Position numbers and translations under genes: made by a program | Assembly (NCBI RefSeq): GCF_030812785.1 | Contig: NZ_JAUSTJ010000001.1 | Span: forward strand, 1,302,001-1,366,000 | DNA length: 64,000 bases | Reading direction: 5' to 3' | From: Sphingomonas kyeonggiensis | Lineage (GTDB): Bacteria > Pseudomonadota > Alphaproteobacteria > Sphingomonadales > Sphingomonadaceae | Part shown: positions 1 through 7,082 of the stretch, piece by piece | How positions within the stretch are numbered: position 1 is the first letter of the stretch | How the letters are laid out: the number at the start of each line of letters is the position of its first letter | Notes under the pieces: model-generated | The model's input: only the letters and a program-made list of their open reading frames with translations | Database searches by the model: none | What the model was told of the DNA's origin: nothing

Positions 1-318
1 TTCCTCTGCTTCGCCGAGCGTCTGATCATCGAGGTAGATGGCGGCCAGCATGCGGAGGCCGTCGAATATGACGCGCGCCGCACGCGCTTCATCGAATCCG
101 AGGGTTATCGCGTGCTGCGGTTCTGGAACAATGATGTGCTGGAAAACGCCGAGGGCGTGATCGCCCAAATCTCCCTCTCCCTTTGGGAGAGGGAAGGGGC
201 CCGCTCGGCGAAGCCGAGTGGGAAGGGTGAGGGTCGCCAATCGCAAGCTGCATCGCGCTCACCCTCACCCCGCGCCGCTGCGCGGCTTGCCCCTCTCCCA
301 AAGGGAGAGGGGTTGTGA
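1..318 (+). CDS. DUF559/Vsr-like endonuclease-domain protein, 5' truncated by window edge
   Basis: The frame is open from base 1 to a TGA at 316-318. The first ~55 residues read as the end of a DUF559 (PD-(D/E)XK, Vsr-like) domain: a LIIEVDGGQH segment carrying the E-x-D core, then a basic RRTRF stretch and a YRVLRFWNNDV ending. These proteins are presumed DNA endonucleases of unclear biological role; function here is inferred from the family. The N-terminal part lies outside the window. The last ~48 residues (LSLWEREGAR onward) are translated from the palindromic repeat at 173-311, so the native C-terminus was probably replaced or extended when the repeat landed in the 3' end. No partner gene can be seen. 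The assignment is fairly safe for the domain, weak for activity. Confidence 0.7.
   Translation, partial: FLCFAERLIIEVDGGQHAEAVEYDARRTRFIESEGYRVLRFWNNDVLENAEGVIAQISLSLWEREGARSAKPSGKGEGRQSQAASRSPSPRAAARLAPLPKGEGL
173..311. repeat. Paired inverted palindromes (CCCTCTCCC type)
   Basis: Two 21-nt copies, 173-193 and 291-311, are perfect inverted repeats of one another and each is itself palindromic (CCCTCTCCC-TTT-GGGAGAGGG). The space between holds further short GC-rich inverted repeats. The same architecture recurs at 55776-55889. The element forms the 3' end of the DUF559-like frame. Confidence 0.8.
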
Positions 319-320
319 GC

Positions 321-584
321 TCAAGCCTCTTCCTCGAAGATCTCGACCGCCACATCGGCGTTCGCGCTCAGGCGGACCGTGTCGCCTTCCACGCCGGCGA
401 CCAGGCCGAGCGAGATGTAGTGGTGGTGCCCGGCATGCGAGCCCTCGGCGCCTTCGACCTCGGCGCCCGAATCCTTCTTGGTGAGCTTGATCCGCTCGCC
501 CTCGACATGGTCGACGGTGCCGACATGCACGCCGTCGGCGCCGATCACTTCCATATGCTCCTTGATTGCGCTCGCGTCGGTCAT
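321..584 (-). CDS. DUF2171-family small protein
   Basis: This 87-residue, acidic, cytoplasmic protein has the DUF2171 pattern: an IKEHMEVIGADG opening, then VGTVDHVEGERIKL, a DSGA segment, a GSHAGHHHYI histidine cluster and a VRLSANADVA strand near the end. DUF2171 resembles PRC-barrel folds and is common in Sphingomonas and Deinococcus; its function is not known. The start at 584 is set by an AAGGAG ribosome-binding site about 8 bases upstream; a longer frame upstream lacks one and has unrelated composition. It is a single gene, converging on the partial DUF559 gene with only two bases between the stops. Confidence 0.8.
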   Translation of the reverse strand: MTDASAIKEHMEVIGADGVHVGTVDHVEGERIKLTKKDSGAEVEGAEGSHAGHHHYISLGLVAGVEGDTVRLSANADVAVEIFEEEA

Positions 585-685
585 TGGGGTTCTCCTTGGG
601 GGAATGGTGCGCACGCTAAACGCGCGCGGCCACGAAACGATGCAGCGCGGCGCGCACGCTGTCACTCACCCGAAAGGGGTATTGC

Positions 686-1018
686 ATGAAGCCGTTCCGC
701 ACCCTGTCCGTCGCCGCCTTCCTGCTGCTCGCCGCCTGCGCGAAGCAGGTGCCGAGCGCGGTCCAGCCCGAGGCGCCCGGCTTCCTGCTGGGGCTCTGGC
801 ACGGCTTCATCTTCCCGGTCGCCTGGTTCCTCTCGCTCATCATCCCCGACGTTGCGATCTACGCCGTGCCCAACAATGGCGGCTGGTACGACTTCGGCTA
901 TTTCCTCGGCATCTGCGTGTTCGGCGTCGGCGCCAATCGCGGCACCAAGGTGACCAAGGTCGTCTACCGCGACCGCGTCGTGCGCGAGCGCGGCGCCACG
1001 GTGATCGACCACGAATGA
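686..1018 (+). CDS. Putative lipoprotein, hypothetical
   Basis: The 110-residue product begins with a lipoprotein signal peptide (MKPFRTLSVAAFLLLAAC; lipobox L-A-A-C with Cys18). One hydrophobic segment follows (about residues 32-60, LLGLWHGFIFPVAWFLSLII), then a small glycine/aromatic stretch and a basic tail. The WHG/PVAWFLSL pattern occurs in uncharacterised alphaproteobacterial proteins. It may sit in the inner membrane by both lipid and helix. The stop overlaps the next start (ATGA at 1015-1018), so the two genes are probably translated together. No function can be assigned. Confidence 0.7.
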   Translation: MKPFRTLSVAAFLLLAACAKQVPSAVQPEAPGFLLGLWHGFIFPVAWFLSLIIPDVAIYAVPNNGGWYDFGYFLGICVFGVGANRGTKVTKVVYRDRVVRERGATVIDHE

Positions 1019-1236
1019 CCCGCAGCCTCGCCTTGATGGCCGGCATCGCCGGAGCCGCGGGTGCCGCAGGGCTGGCGACGCTCGTCCGCCCGGCGCTGGC
1101 CCGCCGCGCGTTCGGCCTGCCCGAGGGCGAGGCAGCGACCTATGCCCTGCGCATCGCCGGCATGATGCTGCTCGCGCTCGGCCTGTTCCTCGGCGGCTTC
1201 GCGGCCGTCTTCACTTTGGCGGGAGGGACGGCATGA
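1015..1236 (+). CDS. Small two-helix membrane protein, hypothetical
   Basis: This 73-residue protein has two hydrophobic segments (about residues 5-25 and 47-70, rich in Ala, Gly and Leu) separated by a basic RPALARRAFGLPEG loop. It overlaps the preceding lipoprotein gene by four bases, and ends 55 bases before nrdB. The frame shows the G/C third-position bias of real genes here. It could be a DUF4267-like small membrane protein; I do not recognise it with certainty. Confidence 0.6.
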   Translation: MTRSLALMAGIAGAAGAAGLATLVRPALARRAFGLPEGEAATYALRIAGMMLLALGLFLGGFAAVFTLAGGTA

Positions 1237-1291
1237 CCGGCCCGCTCGCACCCGCCCTTCCTTTTCCCAAGTTCATCCCGGAGTAATCCCC

Positions 1292-2350
1292 ATGCCGCTT
1301 CTCGAAGCCCGCAAGACCTACAAGCCCTTCGAATATCCTTGGGCGTTCGATTTCTGGAAGCGCCAGCAGCAGATCCACTGGCTGCCTGAGGAAGTGCCGC
1401 TGGGCGAGGATTGCCGCGACTGGGCGCAGAAGCTCACCGATCACGAGCGCAACCTGCTCACCCAGATCTTCCGCTTCTTCACCCAGGCGGATGTCGAGGT
1501 GCAGGATTGCTACCACGAGAAATACGGCCGCGTGTTCAAGCCGACCGAGATCAAGATGATGCTGACCGCGTTCAGCAACATGGAGACGGTCCATATCGCC
1601 GCCTATTCGCACCTGCTCGACACGATCGGCATGCCCGAGACCGAATATGCCGCCTTCCTCCAGTACAAGGAGATGAAGGACAAGCATGATTATCTGAGCA
1701 CCTTCGGCGTCGACAGCGACGAGGACATCGCCAAGACGCTCGCCATGTTCGGCGGCTTCACCGAGGGCCTGCAGCTCTTCGCCTCGTTCGCGATGCTGAT
1801 GAACTTCCCGCGCTTCAACAAGATGAAGGGCATGGGCCAGATCGTCAGCTGGTCGGTCCGCGACGAGAGCCTGCACTGCGAAGGCATCATCAAGCTGTTC
1901 CACGCCTTCACCAAGGAGCGCAACTGCCTCACCCCGTCGGTCCGCGACGACATTCTCGACATGTGCCAGAAGACGGTGCGCATCGAGGACGCGTTCATCG
2001 ACCTCGTCTTCGAGATGGGCCCGGTCAACGGCATGACGCCCAAGGAGATCAAGAAGTATGTCCGCTACATCGCGGACTGGCGCCTGGGCCAGCTCGGCCT
2101 CAAGCCGATCTACATGGTCGAGGAGCACCCGCTCCCCTGGCTCGCCCCGCTGCTTAACGGCGTCGAGCACGCCAACTTCTTCGAGACCCGCGCGACGGAA
2201 TATTCGAAGGCCGCCACCCGCGGCAACTGGGGCGAGGTGTGGGACTCGTTCGACAAGCGCCAGAAGGCCAAGGTGGCGCCGGTCGCCAACGAGGACGCGG
2301 CCGAGGGCGGGCCGGATATGTTCTCGGGGTCGGGGATTGCGGCGGAGTGA
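1292..2350 (+). CDS. nrdB: Ribonucleoside-diphosphate reductase class I, beta subunit
   Basis: NrdB carries the di-iron/tyrosyl-radical cofactor that starts reduction of NDPs to dNDPs in the alpha subunit. At 352 residues it is the normal size for the short alphaproteobacterial form. Visible ligands and motifs: Glu69 in QADVEVQD, ETVH (Glu98, His101), the radical tyrosine at Tyr105 in HIAAYSH, Glu158 in TEGLQLF, and Glu192/His195 in SVRDESLHCEG. The start follows a CGGAG site. The alpha-subunit gene nrdA is not in the window and may lie elsewhere, since upstream genes are unrelated. The repressor gene nrdR is 53 kb downstream (55895-56356); I see no obvious NrdR-box pair in the 55 bases before nrdB. 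The nrdB stop is overlapped by the next gene. Confidence 0.96.
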   Translation: MPLLEARKTYKPFEYPWAFDFWKRQQQIHWLPEEVPLGEDCRDWAQKLTDHERNLLTQIFRFFTQADVEVQDCYHEKYGRVFKPTEIKMMLTAFSNMETVHIAAYSHLLDTIGMPETEYAAFLQYKEMKDKHDYLSTFGVDSDEDIAKTLAMFGGFTEGLQLFASFAMLMNFPRFNKMKGMGQIVSWSVRDESLHCEGIIKLFHAFTKERNCLTPSVRDDILDMCQKTVRIEDAFIDLVFEMGPVNGMTPKEIKKYVRYIADWRLGQLGLKPIYMVEEHPLPWLAPLLNGVEHANFFETRATEYSKAATRGNWGEVWDSFDKRQKAKVAPVANEDAAEGGPDMFSGSGIAAE

Positions 2351-4020
2351 GGATCCTGAGAAAGCCAGCCTCTTCAAGTACTGCAAATTTTGCGCTCGTT
2401 TCGGCGACGTTAAGGTGCGAAGAACGGTTGGCTTTTAACGCTAACGATATTGTTGTTCTCGTCGGCTCTAATAACAGTGGTAAATCGACTTTCCTGCGGG
2501 GAGTGAAAGATTTCATAGAGGATAGCGATAGTTACAATGTGATATTTTCTGGATTGGCCTTTTCATCGTTTTCGAAGGCTAAAATTCAGGAGAGGTTGGA
2601 AAGTTATTATCACATTTTAACTGATGGAAATCTTCGATATGTATTAGATAATCGGGGCAGTCGAGATTTCTATATACATGAAGATTCGGAAGGGCCCTCA
2701 AGCTTTAGGCTTCGCCAAGGGGCGGGGGCTTTTGTGTCTCTGCTTAATTCAGAAAAGAGACTCTCTCTTTCTAACGACGTGCAAACGATCGATTTGCTCG
2801 CAAGTAAACCGAGGCATCCTTATCATATATTTATGATAGATCCCGATAAGTTGGCGAGCTTTTCTCGGAATATTGAGGAAGCTTTCGGAGTTGGTTTCAC
2901 AATTACGAGGATTGGTAATCCAATCCGGGCTTATGTTGGAACTCAATTCCGGAAATCGGATACCGTATCTGCCGACCAAGAAATCCCGAAGCAGGGGGTT
3001 TCGCTCCTTACTCAAGGGGATGGTTTGCGCAGCTACATCGGAATGCTTGCTGAGATTCAAGCTATGTCCCATCCAATTGTGTTATTGGATGAGCCAGAAG
3101 CATTCTTGCATCCCCCGCAAGCACGTCGTTTCGGTAGAACTTTAGTTCGTGAGTTCGAGGGCGATCGACAAGCATTTATAGCTACGCACAGCTCTCATAT
3201 CTTACAAGGTATCCTCTCGGGCGACACGCAACGCGTTAGAGTGATAAGGCTCGATAGGAAATCTAAAGAAAAGTACGCTACGGTTCTAGAAAATAACCAG
3301 CTAGCTGCGGCTATAGACCATCCTTCTGTTGCAAATTCTAACCTTTTAGACGCTCTATTTTTTGAGCAAGCGGTTGTTTGCGAAGGCGATGCTGATTGTA
3401 AGATATTTGACTGGATTGACAGGAGAAAGCAGCCATCAGAGAGAGTTGATCGTTTCTGGTATTCGGCTGGCGGTAAGCACCAAGTTACAAAAATATCAGC
3501 GCTCCTGAACTCATTCGGAGTCGATTGGCGAGTGATTCTGGATTTGGATGCATTACAAGATTGGGGAATTGTAAGTAGTCTTGCTAAGATGAAAGGCCTT
3601 GGCCTTGATGGTTACAAGGCCCGTATTAATCACGCTCTTAAGAATGCTCAAGATTCTGATTTGAAGGTTATTCGAGAAGGTGCTCTTAGAGCTCTTCGTG
3701 ATTCTTGCGATGATGAGACGGCGTTGCGCGAGGCTTCGCGCGCGATGGAAGGTAGAAAATTAAGCTCGAGTCTCAAAAGATACGGAATTGGCGCCTTTCG
3801 GAACGGGCAAGAAAGGGAGGCAGTTGAGAGTCTGCTCTCGATGCTTGAGGATCGCGGCATATGCTTGCTCCGGAAGGGTGAGCTAGAAAGCTACGCGCCT
3901 ACAGTAGGCAAGCACGGTCCTGTTTGGGTGTCGAGCGTTCTGGAAACGCCAGCAATATATTCGGAGGAGATTGGCGCTTTAGGTAAGGATATCGATAAGG
4001 CGCTCTGCCCATTGAGTTAA
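2347..4020 (+). CDS. OLD-family ATP-dependent nuclease (AAA ATPase + TOPRIM)
   Basis: From the GTG at 2347 the protein has 557 residues. It shows a Walker A motif GSNNSGKST (residues 40-48) inside a NDIVVLVG strand, a Walker B/ABC-type block IVLLDEPEAFLHPP (Asp248-Glu249), THSSH (280-284), then a TOPRIM domain with VVCEGDAD (Glu346, Asp348, Asp350), ILDLDAL (Asp399, Asp401) and a late GELESY motif (Glu512, Glu514). This order is that of OLD-type overcoming-lysogenization-defect nucleases, several of which act in phage defence. No GajB-like helicase or reverse transcriptase partner is adjacent, so it looks like a stand-alone (class 1) OLD. The DNA is strikingly AT-richer than its neighbours, with codons such as TTA, ATA, AGA and AAT that host genes avoid, arguing for recent transfer. 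The GTG overlaps the nrdB stop (GTGA), so translation may be coupled to nrdB. Confidence 0.87.
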   Translation: MRILRKPASSSTANFALVSATLRCEERLAFNANDIVVLVGSNNSGKSTFLRGVKDFIEDSDSYNVIFSGLAFSSFSKAKIQERLESYYHILTDGNLRYVLDNRGSRDFYIHEDSEGPSSFRLRQGAGAFVSLLNSEKRLSLSNDVQTIDLLASKPRHPYHIFMIDPDKLASFSRNIEEAFGVGFTITRIGNPIRAYVGTQFRKSDTVSADQEIPKQGVSLLTQGDGLRSYIGMLAEIQAMSHPIVLLDEPEAFLHPPQARRFGRTLVREFEGDRQAFIATHSSHILQGILSGDTQRVRVIRLDRKSKEKYATVLENNQLAAAIDHPSVANSNLLDALFFEQAVVCEGDADCKIFDWIDRRKQPSERVDRFWYSAGGKHQVTKISALLNSFGVDWRVILDLDALQDWGIVSSLAKMKGLGLDGYKARINHALKNAQDSDLKVIREGALRALRDSCDDETALREASRAMEGRKLSSSLKRYGIGAFRNGQEREAVESLLSMLEDRGICLLRKGELESYAPTVGKHGPVWVSSVLETPAIYSEEIGALGKDIDKALCPLS

Positions 4021-4110
4021 ACTATTGGCCGCTCCCAACCGTGTCCCCCACGCAACACCCCCGCAGCAATCCCGCCCACCCCGCAACCCTCTGACTCCTC
4101 GCGCATTTCC

Positions 4111-4161
4111 TATAATGCCCCGCCGCCAGCGTCCGCGTATCCAGGGCGGCATTGGCGGGGC
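4111..4161 (+). promoter_or_regulatory. Putative promoter and leader hairpin of the outer-membrane protein gene
   Basis: A perfect TATAAT lies at 4111-4116, with only a poor -35 region about 17 bases upstream. Directly downstream, GCCCCGCC (4117-4124) can pair with GGCGGGGC (4154-4161), giving a stable stem in the untranslated leader about 35 bases before the start codon. An activator-dependent promoter is inferred, not shown. Confidence 0.45.
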
Positions 4162-4195
4162 GTGTGTCTGAAGTAATCACGAGGTTTCCCCCAAC

Positions 4196-4816
4196 ATGCG
4201 TATCATCCTCGCCGCCGCGGCATTCGCCGCGCTGCCCTTCGCCGTCCCCGCCGCCCAGGCCCAGGCCCAGGACACCGATGGCACCGCCACCACCACCAGC
4301 GTCGCCGAGACCGCACCCGACGGCACCCGCGCCTTCGGCATCGAGCCCTATGTCGGCATCCTCGGCGGCTATGAGCGGTTCGACGAGCAGGCCAATGCCG
4401 GCATCCCGCTCCCCGCGGACGGCAAGGCTTATGATGGCGGGCTGGTCCAGGGCGTCGCCGGCATCAACGTGCCGCTCGGTCCGGTCTTCATCGGCGCCGA
4501 GGGCAATGTCGTGAAGGGCTTCAAGGGCGATATCGACTGGGAATATGGCGCCGCCGGCCGCTTTGGCGTGCGCGGGGGCGAGAGCGGCCTGATCTATGGC
4601 AAGGTCGGCTATCAATGGGTCAATTTCGCCGCGCTCGGCGATGACAGCCGCGATTTCCACGCGATGACCTATGGCGCCGGCGTCGAGGTCGGGCCCAAGG
4701 ACATCGGCCTGGGCGGCATCACCGGCAACAGCGGGGTGCGCCTGCGCATGGAGATCAACACCTTCGGCGCCGCCAAGAGCTTCCGCCCGATGGCCGGCCT
4801 GATCGCGCATTTCTAA
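4196..4816 (+). CDS. Outer-membrane beta-barrel protein (opacity-type)
   Basis: The 206-residue protein starts with a cleavable signal peptide (MRIILAAAAFAALPFAVPAAQAQA) and then shows alternating amphipathic strands with GG turns, such as EPYVGILGGYERF, GLIYGKVGYQWVNF and VRLRMEINTF. It ends in phenylalanine (GLIAHF), the usual recognition signal for the Bam machinery. Size and layout fit an eight-stranded OmpA/Opa-type barrel as found in sphingomonad porin-like proteins. The ligand or role cannot be told from sequence. It is a single gene with a good promoter candidate upstream and a clear terminator behind it. It lies immediately after the AT-rich nuclease gene and marks the return to host-like composition. 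Confidence 0.75.
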   Translation: MRIILAAAAFAALPFAVPAAQAQAQDTDGTATTTSVAETAPDGTRAFGIEPYVGILGGYERFDEQANAGIPLPADGKAYDGGLVQGVAGINVPLGPVFIGAEGNVVKGFKGDIDWEYGAAGRFGVRGGESGLIYGKVGYQWVNFAALGDDSRDFHAMTYGAGVEVGPKDIGLGGITGNSGVRLRMEINTFGAAKSFRPMAGLIAHF

Positions 4817-4826
4817 GGCACGGAAA

Positions 4827-4858
4827 GGCGGCGCGGTCTTCGGACTGCGCCGCCGTTT
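4827..4858 (+). terminator. Rho-independent-type terminator
   Basis: GGCGGCGC (4827-4834) pairs with GCGCCGCC (4847-4854) and an inner GTC/GAC extension closes a TTCG tetraloop. A short T-run (GTTTCT) follows. It lies 10 bases after the stop of the outer-membrane protein gene. Confidence 0.75.
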
Positions 4859-4888
4859 CTGGTTCGCACGATGGTGCGACAGCATAGA

Positions 4889-5030
4889 AAATCACGCGGA
4901 GGCACGTAGGACGCAGGGAGGTGCGGCTCGCCGCGTCGGCGGCTCGCTCTCCGCGAACTCCGACCAGTTCCTGCCACTGAAGCGGCGCCAGACCGTGCCG
5001 CCAGCACGATCTCCGCGCCTCCGTGTGAAT
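4889..5030. repeat. Diverged copy of the TTCACGCGAAGGCGCGGAG inverted repeat
   Basis: The arms at about 4891-4913 (ATCACGCGGAGGCACG...) and 5008-5030 are imperfect inverted repeats related to the cleaner copy at 5789-5935. Both share a central GCCGCGTC-GGCGGC type palindrome. The 4817-5137 interval holds this element, the upstream terminator and the promoter region of the next gene, and no other gene I can support. Confidence 0.5.
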
Positions 5031-5057
5031 GCCCTTCCTTCTTCGTCGCGCTCTCGC

Positions 5058-5113
5058 GTGAGTCAAAAAATGCTTTCCTACACGAACCAATATGGTTATC
5101 TGACTCGACTCAC
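5058..5113. promoter_or_regulatory. Nested inverted repeats upstream of the HTH protein gene
   Basis: GTGAGTCA (5058-5065) faces TGACTCGACTCAC (5101-5113), and between them sits a perfect palindrome AACCA-ATA-TGGTT (5085-5097). The block is 25 bases before the start codon of a gene with a helix-turn-helix-like N-terminus, so an autoregulatory operator is possible. This is inference from symmetry only. Confidence 0.4.
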
Positions 5114-5137
5114 TTCAAACCAGAAGGAGTCGATGCG

Positions 5138-5713
5138 ATGGAACACAAGCCGATCCAGCCCGAATCCGAGGCTGACCCGCTAGCCAGCTACACCCCGATA
5201 GTCCTGCGCACGCGCCGCGATGGCTGGACCGCCGATCGCCAGCGCCGCTTCCTGCTGGCGCTGGCCGAGACCGGCTGCGTGTCGGAGGCCTGCTCCGCGG
5301 TAGGGCTCTCGGCACGCTCAGCCTATGCCCTGCGGCGCCGCCCGGACGCGACCGCCTTTGCCGAAGCCTGGAACGACGCGCTGCTCGTCTCCACCGCCCG
5401 GCTCACCGCGCTTGCCTTCGAACGGGCGACGCGCGGCACGGTCCGCGAATATTGGAAGAATGGCGAGCTGGTCGGCGAAAGCCGCCAGCCTTCTGACCGG
5501 CTGTTGCTGTTCCTGCTCCAGCATCTGCGCAGCGACTGGTTCAGCGGCGCTGCGGTGCGCTCGCCGGTTGCCGGCGCACGCCAGCGCCTTGATGCGGCGG
5601 TGCAGGGGCTCGTCGACAATGAGGAGCCGGGCGAGCCGTTGACGTTGCGCGACTATCAGGCCCAGCCGCCGCGCGATCCGCTCGATCCGCCGGAAGACAG
5701 CGAGGAGTGGTGA
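5138..5713 (+). CDS. Helix-turn-helix/terminase-small-subunit-like hypothetical protein
   Basis: The 191-residue protein has a central DGWTADRQRRFLLALAETG stretch, then CVSEACSAVGLSARSAYALRRRPDATAFAEAW (about residues 45-85). That is a helix-turn-helix resembling the DNA-binding part of phage terminase small subunits and of unnamed sphingomonad proteins. The remainder is helical, with a proline-rich acidic tail. The start follows a CAGAAGGAG site at the right distance. No terminase large subunit or other phage gene is near, so a phage role is not supported; it is more likely a DNA-binding protein of unknown target. It is flanked on both sides by members of one palindromic repeat family (4889-5030 and 5789-5935). 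Confidence 0.65.
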   Translation: MEHKPIQPESEADPLASYTPIVLRTRRDGWTADRQRRFLLALAETGCVSEACSAVGLSARSAYALRRRPDATAFAEAWNDALLVSTARLTALAFERATRGTVREYWKNGELVGESRQPSDRLLLFLLQHLRSDWFSGAAVRSPVAGARQRLDAAVQGLVDNEEPGEPLTLRDYQAQPPRDPLDPPEDSEEW

Positions 5714-5788
5714 TCGCGCGCGTAGAGGTCGTGAACTTAGTGAACTTCCGCGCTGGCCGGGTGGGGTCGATGAAGAAGAAAGAAGATT

Positions 5789-5935
5789 GGTTCACGCGAA
5801 GGCGCGGAGACGCGAAGATGTACCGCGCGCGGCACCATCCGTTCGCCGCGTCAGCGGCATTCAAAGTTCGAAGAAGGAGGGCCGCTCACGCGGCTGGGCG
5901 AAGAATCTTCGCGCCTCCGCGCCTTCGCGTGAACC
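5789..5935. repeat. Inverted repeat, TTCACGCGAAGGCGCGGAG family
   Basis: The 31-nt arms 5789-5819 and 5905-5935 are inverted copies with a single mismatch; the similarity extends outward through GAAGAAG/CTTCTTC tracts to about 5770 and 5952. Inside are shorter facing palindromes (GCCGCGTCAGCGGC against GCCGCTCACGCGGC). The 256 bases between the flanking genes contain this element and no gene that I can support. Confidence 0.75.
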
Positions 5936-5969
5936 CCATTCTTCTTCTTCGCAAAACTGCGCGAAAACC

Positions 5970-6932
5970 TCAGGCCCGCTTGCGCGCCGGGGTCTCGCCG
6001 TGATCGCAGGTGAAGCCTTCGCCCTCGCAGATCAGCCGGTCATAGCCGCTGCCCGGGCAGATGGCGTGCGCGGTCAGGATCGCCGGGGTCAGCGCCTCAA
6101 GGCCCGATCCGCGGCGGTCGAGCAGGCGGCGCACGGGGCGGCGCGAGCCGGTCCAGGCCTGGTGGCCGGCCTTGGGCGCTGGCGGCGGGGTCACCAGCAG
6201 GCCGACCGGGCGGTAATCGCCCATCGCCAGCCTGGGGAACACGCCCTTGGCGATCTTGCGCGCCCAGCCCGGCGTCGCGGGGCTCAGGGGGAGGTGGGGG
6301 ACGACGTCGCCCGGCATCTCGTAGCGCAGGCAGGCGATGCGGGTGCGCTCATAGCTGGCGGCGAAATCGGCATTGCCCGCGCGCGCCGCGGCGATGGTCG
6401 CCACGCTCACCGGCAGGTCGGTCCATTCGCTCGCCTGGGCCGCGCGCACCGCGGCAAGGTTGGCGAGCGCGCCGCCCTTGGAGTGGCCGGTCAGGAACAG
6501 GTGCCGGCGCGCCTTGCGGTCGAGCAGGCTCTGGTCGAGCATCGCCTGGATCGCGGTGCGCACGCCCGGGCCGGACCCTGCGTCGCTCCACAGCCGGCGC
6601 ATCGATTCGGCGAAGCCGAAATGCACGCCGCCGCCATAATGCGAATCCTCGATGCACAAGGAGAAGGCGTCGTTCAGCCAGTCGAGCACCACGTCCCAGC
6701 CGTCATGCGCGTCGCCGAAGAAAGGGGGGAGCGAGCCGCGGAACGCCACCACCACGCCTTCGGGGGTGCGGCCGACCAGCGCCTGGTCGATCTGGCGGTT
6801 GCCGATCGCAGTCTCGCGGCGCACGACGAACGGCGCCTCGATCCAGCCGACATTGCGGCCATGGACCTGCATGCCCGGCTGATAGGCCTGGCTGGACGCG
6901 TAGAGCAGGCGGCGTTTCATGCAATCGTGCAT
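5970..6932 (-). CDS. Class 3 lipase-family hydrolase
   Basis: The 320-residue alpha/beta hydrolase carries the lipase nucleophile elbow TGHSKGG with Ser151. Before it is VVVAFRGS, the typical oxyanion-side strand of lipase class 3 (PF01764), and a GDVVPHLPL block resembles the catalytic Asp region of that family. No signal peptide is visible at the chosen start, so a cytoplasmic enzyme, or export by another route, is likely. The start at 6932 follows GGGGAG at a spacing of about 8; a longer frame upstream lacks such a site. The substrate (triacylglycerol or other ester) is unknown. The C-terminus holds a run of cysteines (ICPGSGY, LICEGEGFTCDHG) that is unusual for the family and could be disulfide- or metal-forming. 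Confidence 0.8.
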   Translation of the reverse strand: MHDCMKRRLLYASSQAYQPGMQVHGRNVGWIEAPFVVRRETAIGNRQIDQALVGRTPEGVVVAFRGSLPPFFGDAHDGWDVVLDWLNDAFSLCIEDSHYGGGVHFGFAESMRRLWSDAGSGPGVRTAIQAMLDQSLLDRKARRHLFLTGHSKGGALANLAAVRAAQASEWTDLPVSVATIAAARAGNADFAASYERTRIACLRYEMPGDVVPHLPLSPATPGWARKIAKGVFPRLAMGDYRPVGLLVTPPPAPKAGHQAWTGSRRPVRRLLDRRGSGLEALTPAILTAHAICPGSGYDRLICEGEGFTCDHGETPARKRA

Positions 6933-7051
6933 CGGTGATACTCCCCGGGACCCTATGCCTGTGCGCCACATCATGGTGAATGCACAATTAAGGTTAACAC
7001 CGGAAAGTAGAGTCGCGCAGCCGGGCTTTCGCCGCGCCGAACCGTTGCGGA

Positions 7052-7072
7052 GCGCCCCCGCGGGAGGGGCGC
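7052..7072 (-). terminator. Hairpin downstream of the cytochrome c' gene
   Basis: GCGCCCC (7052-7058) can pair with GGGGCGC (7066-7072), 11 bases beyond the cytochrome gene stop. There is no clear T-run on the transcribed strand, so terminator function is tentative. Confidence 0.35.
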
Positions 7073-7082
7073 CCCGTCGGGA

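Noticed and set aside
1237..1291. NrdR box upstream of nrdB
   Set aside because: I looked for a pair of ACACnATATnTnGTGT-like dyads and saw none in the 55 bases; the operon promoter may be further upstream.
2347..4020. Gabija-type two-gene system
   Set aside because: The OLD-like protein would be the GajA part, but the downstream gene is an outer-membrane protein, not a UvrD-like helicase.
4995..5183. Short plus-strand frame before the HTH gene
   Set aside because: It crosses the repeat arm and the HTH gene start in another frame, with no ribosome-binding site or recognisable sequence.
5138..5713. Prophage terminase small subunit
   Set aside because: The HTH resembles it, but no terminase large subunit, portal or other phage gene lies nearby.
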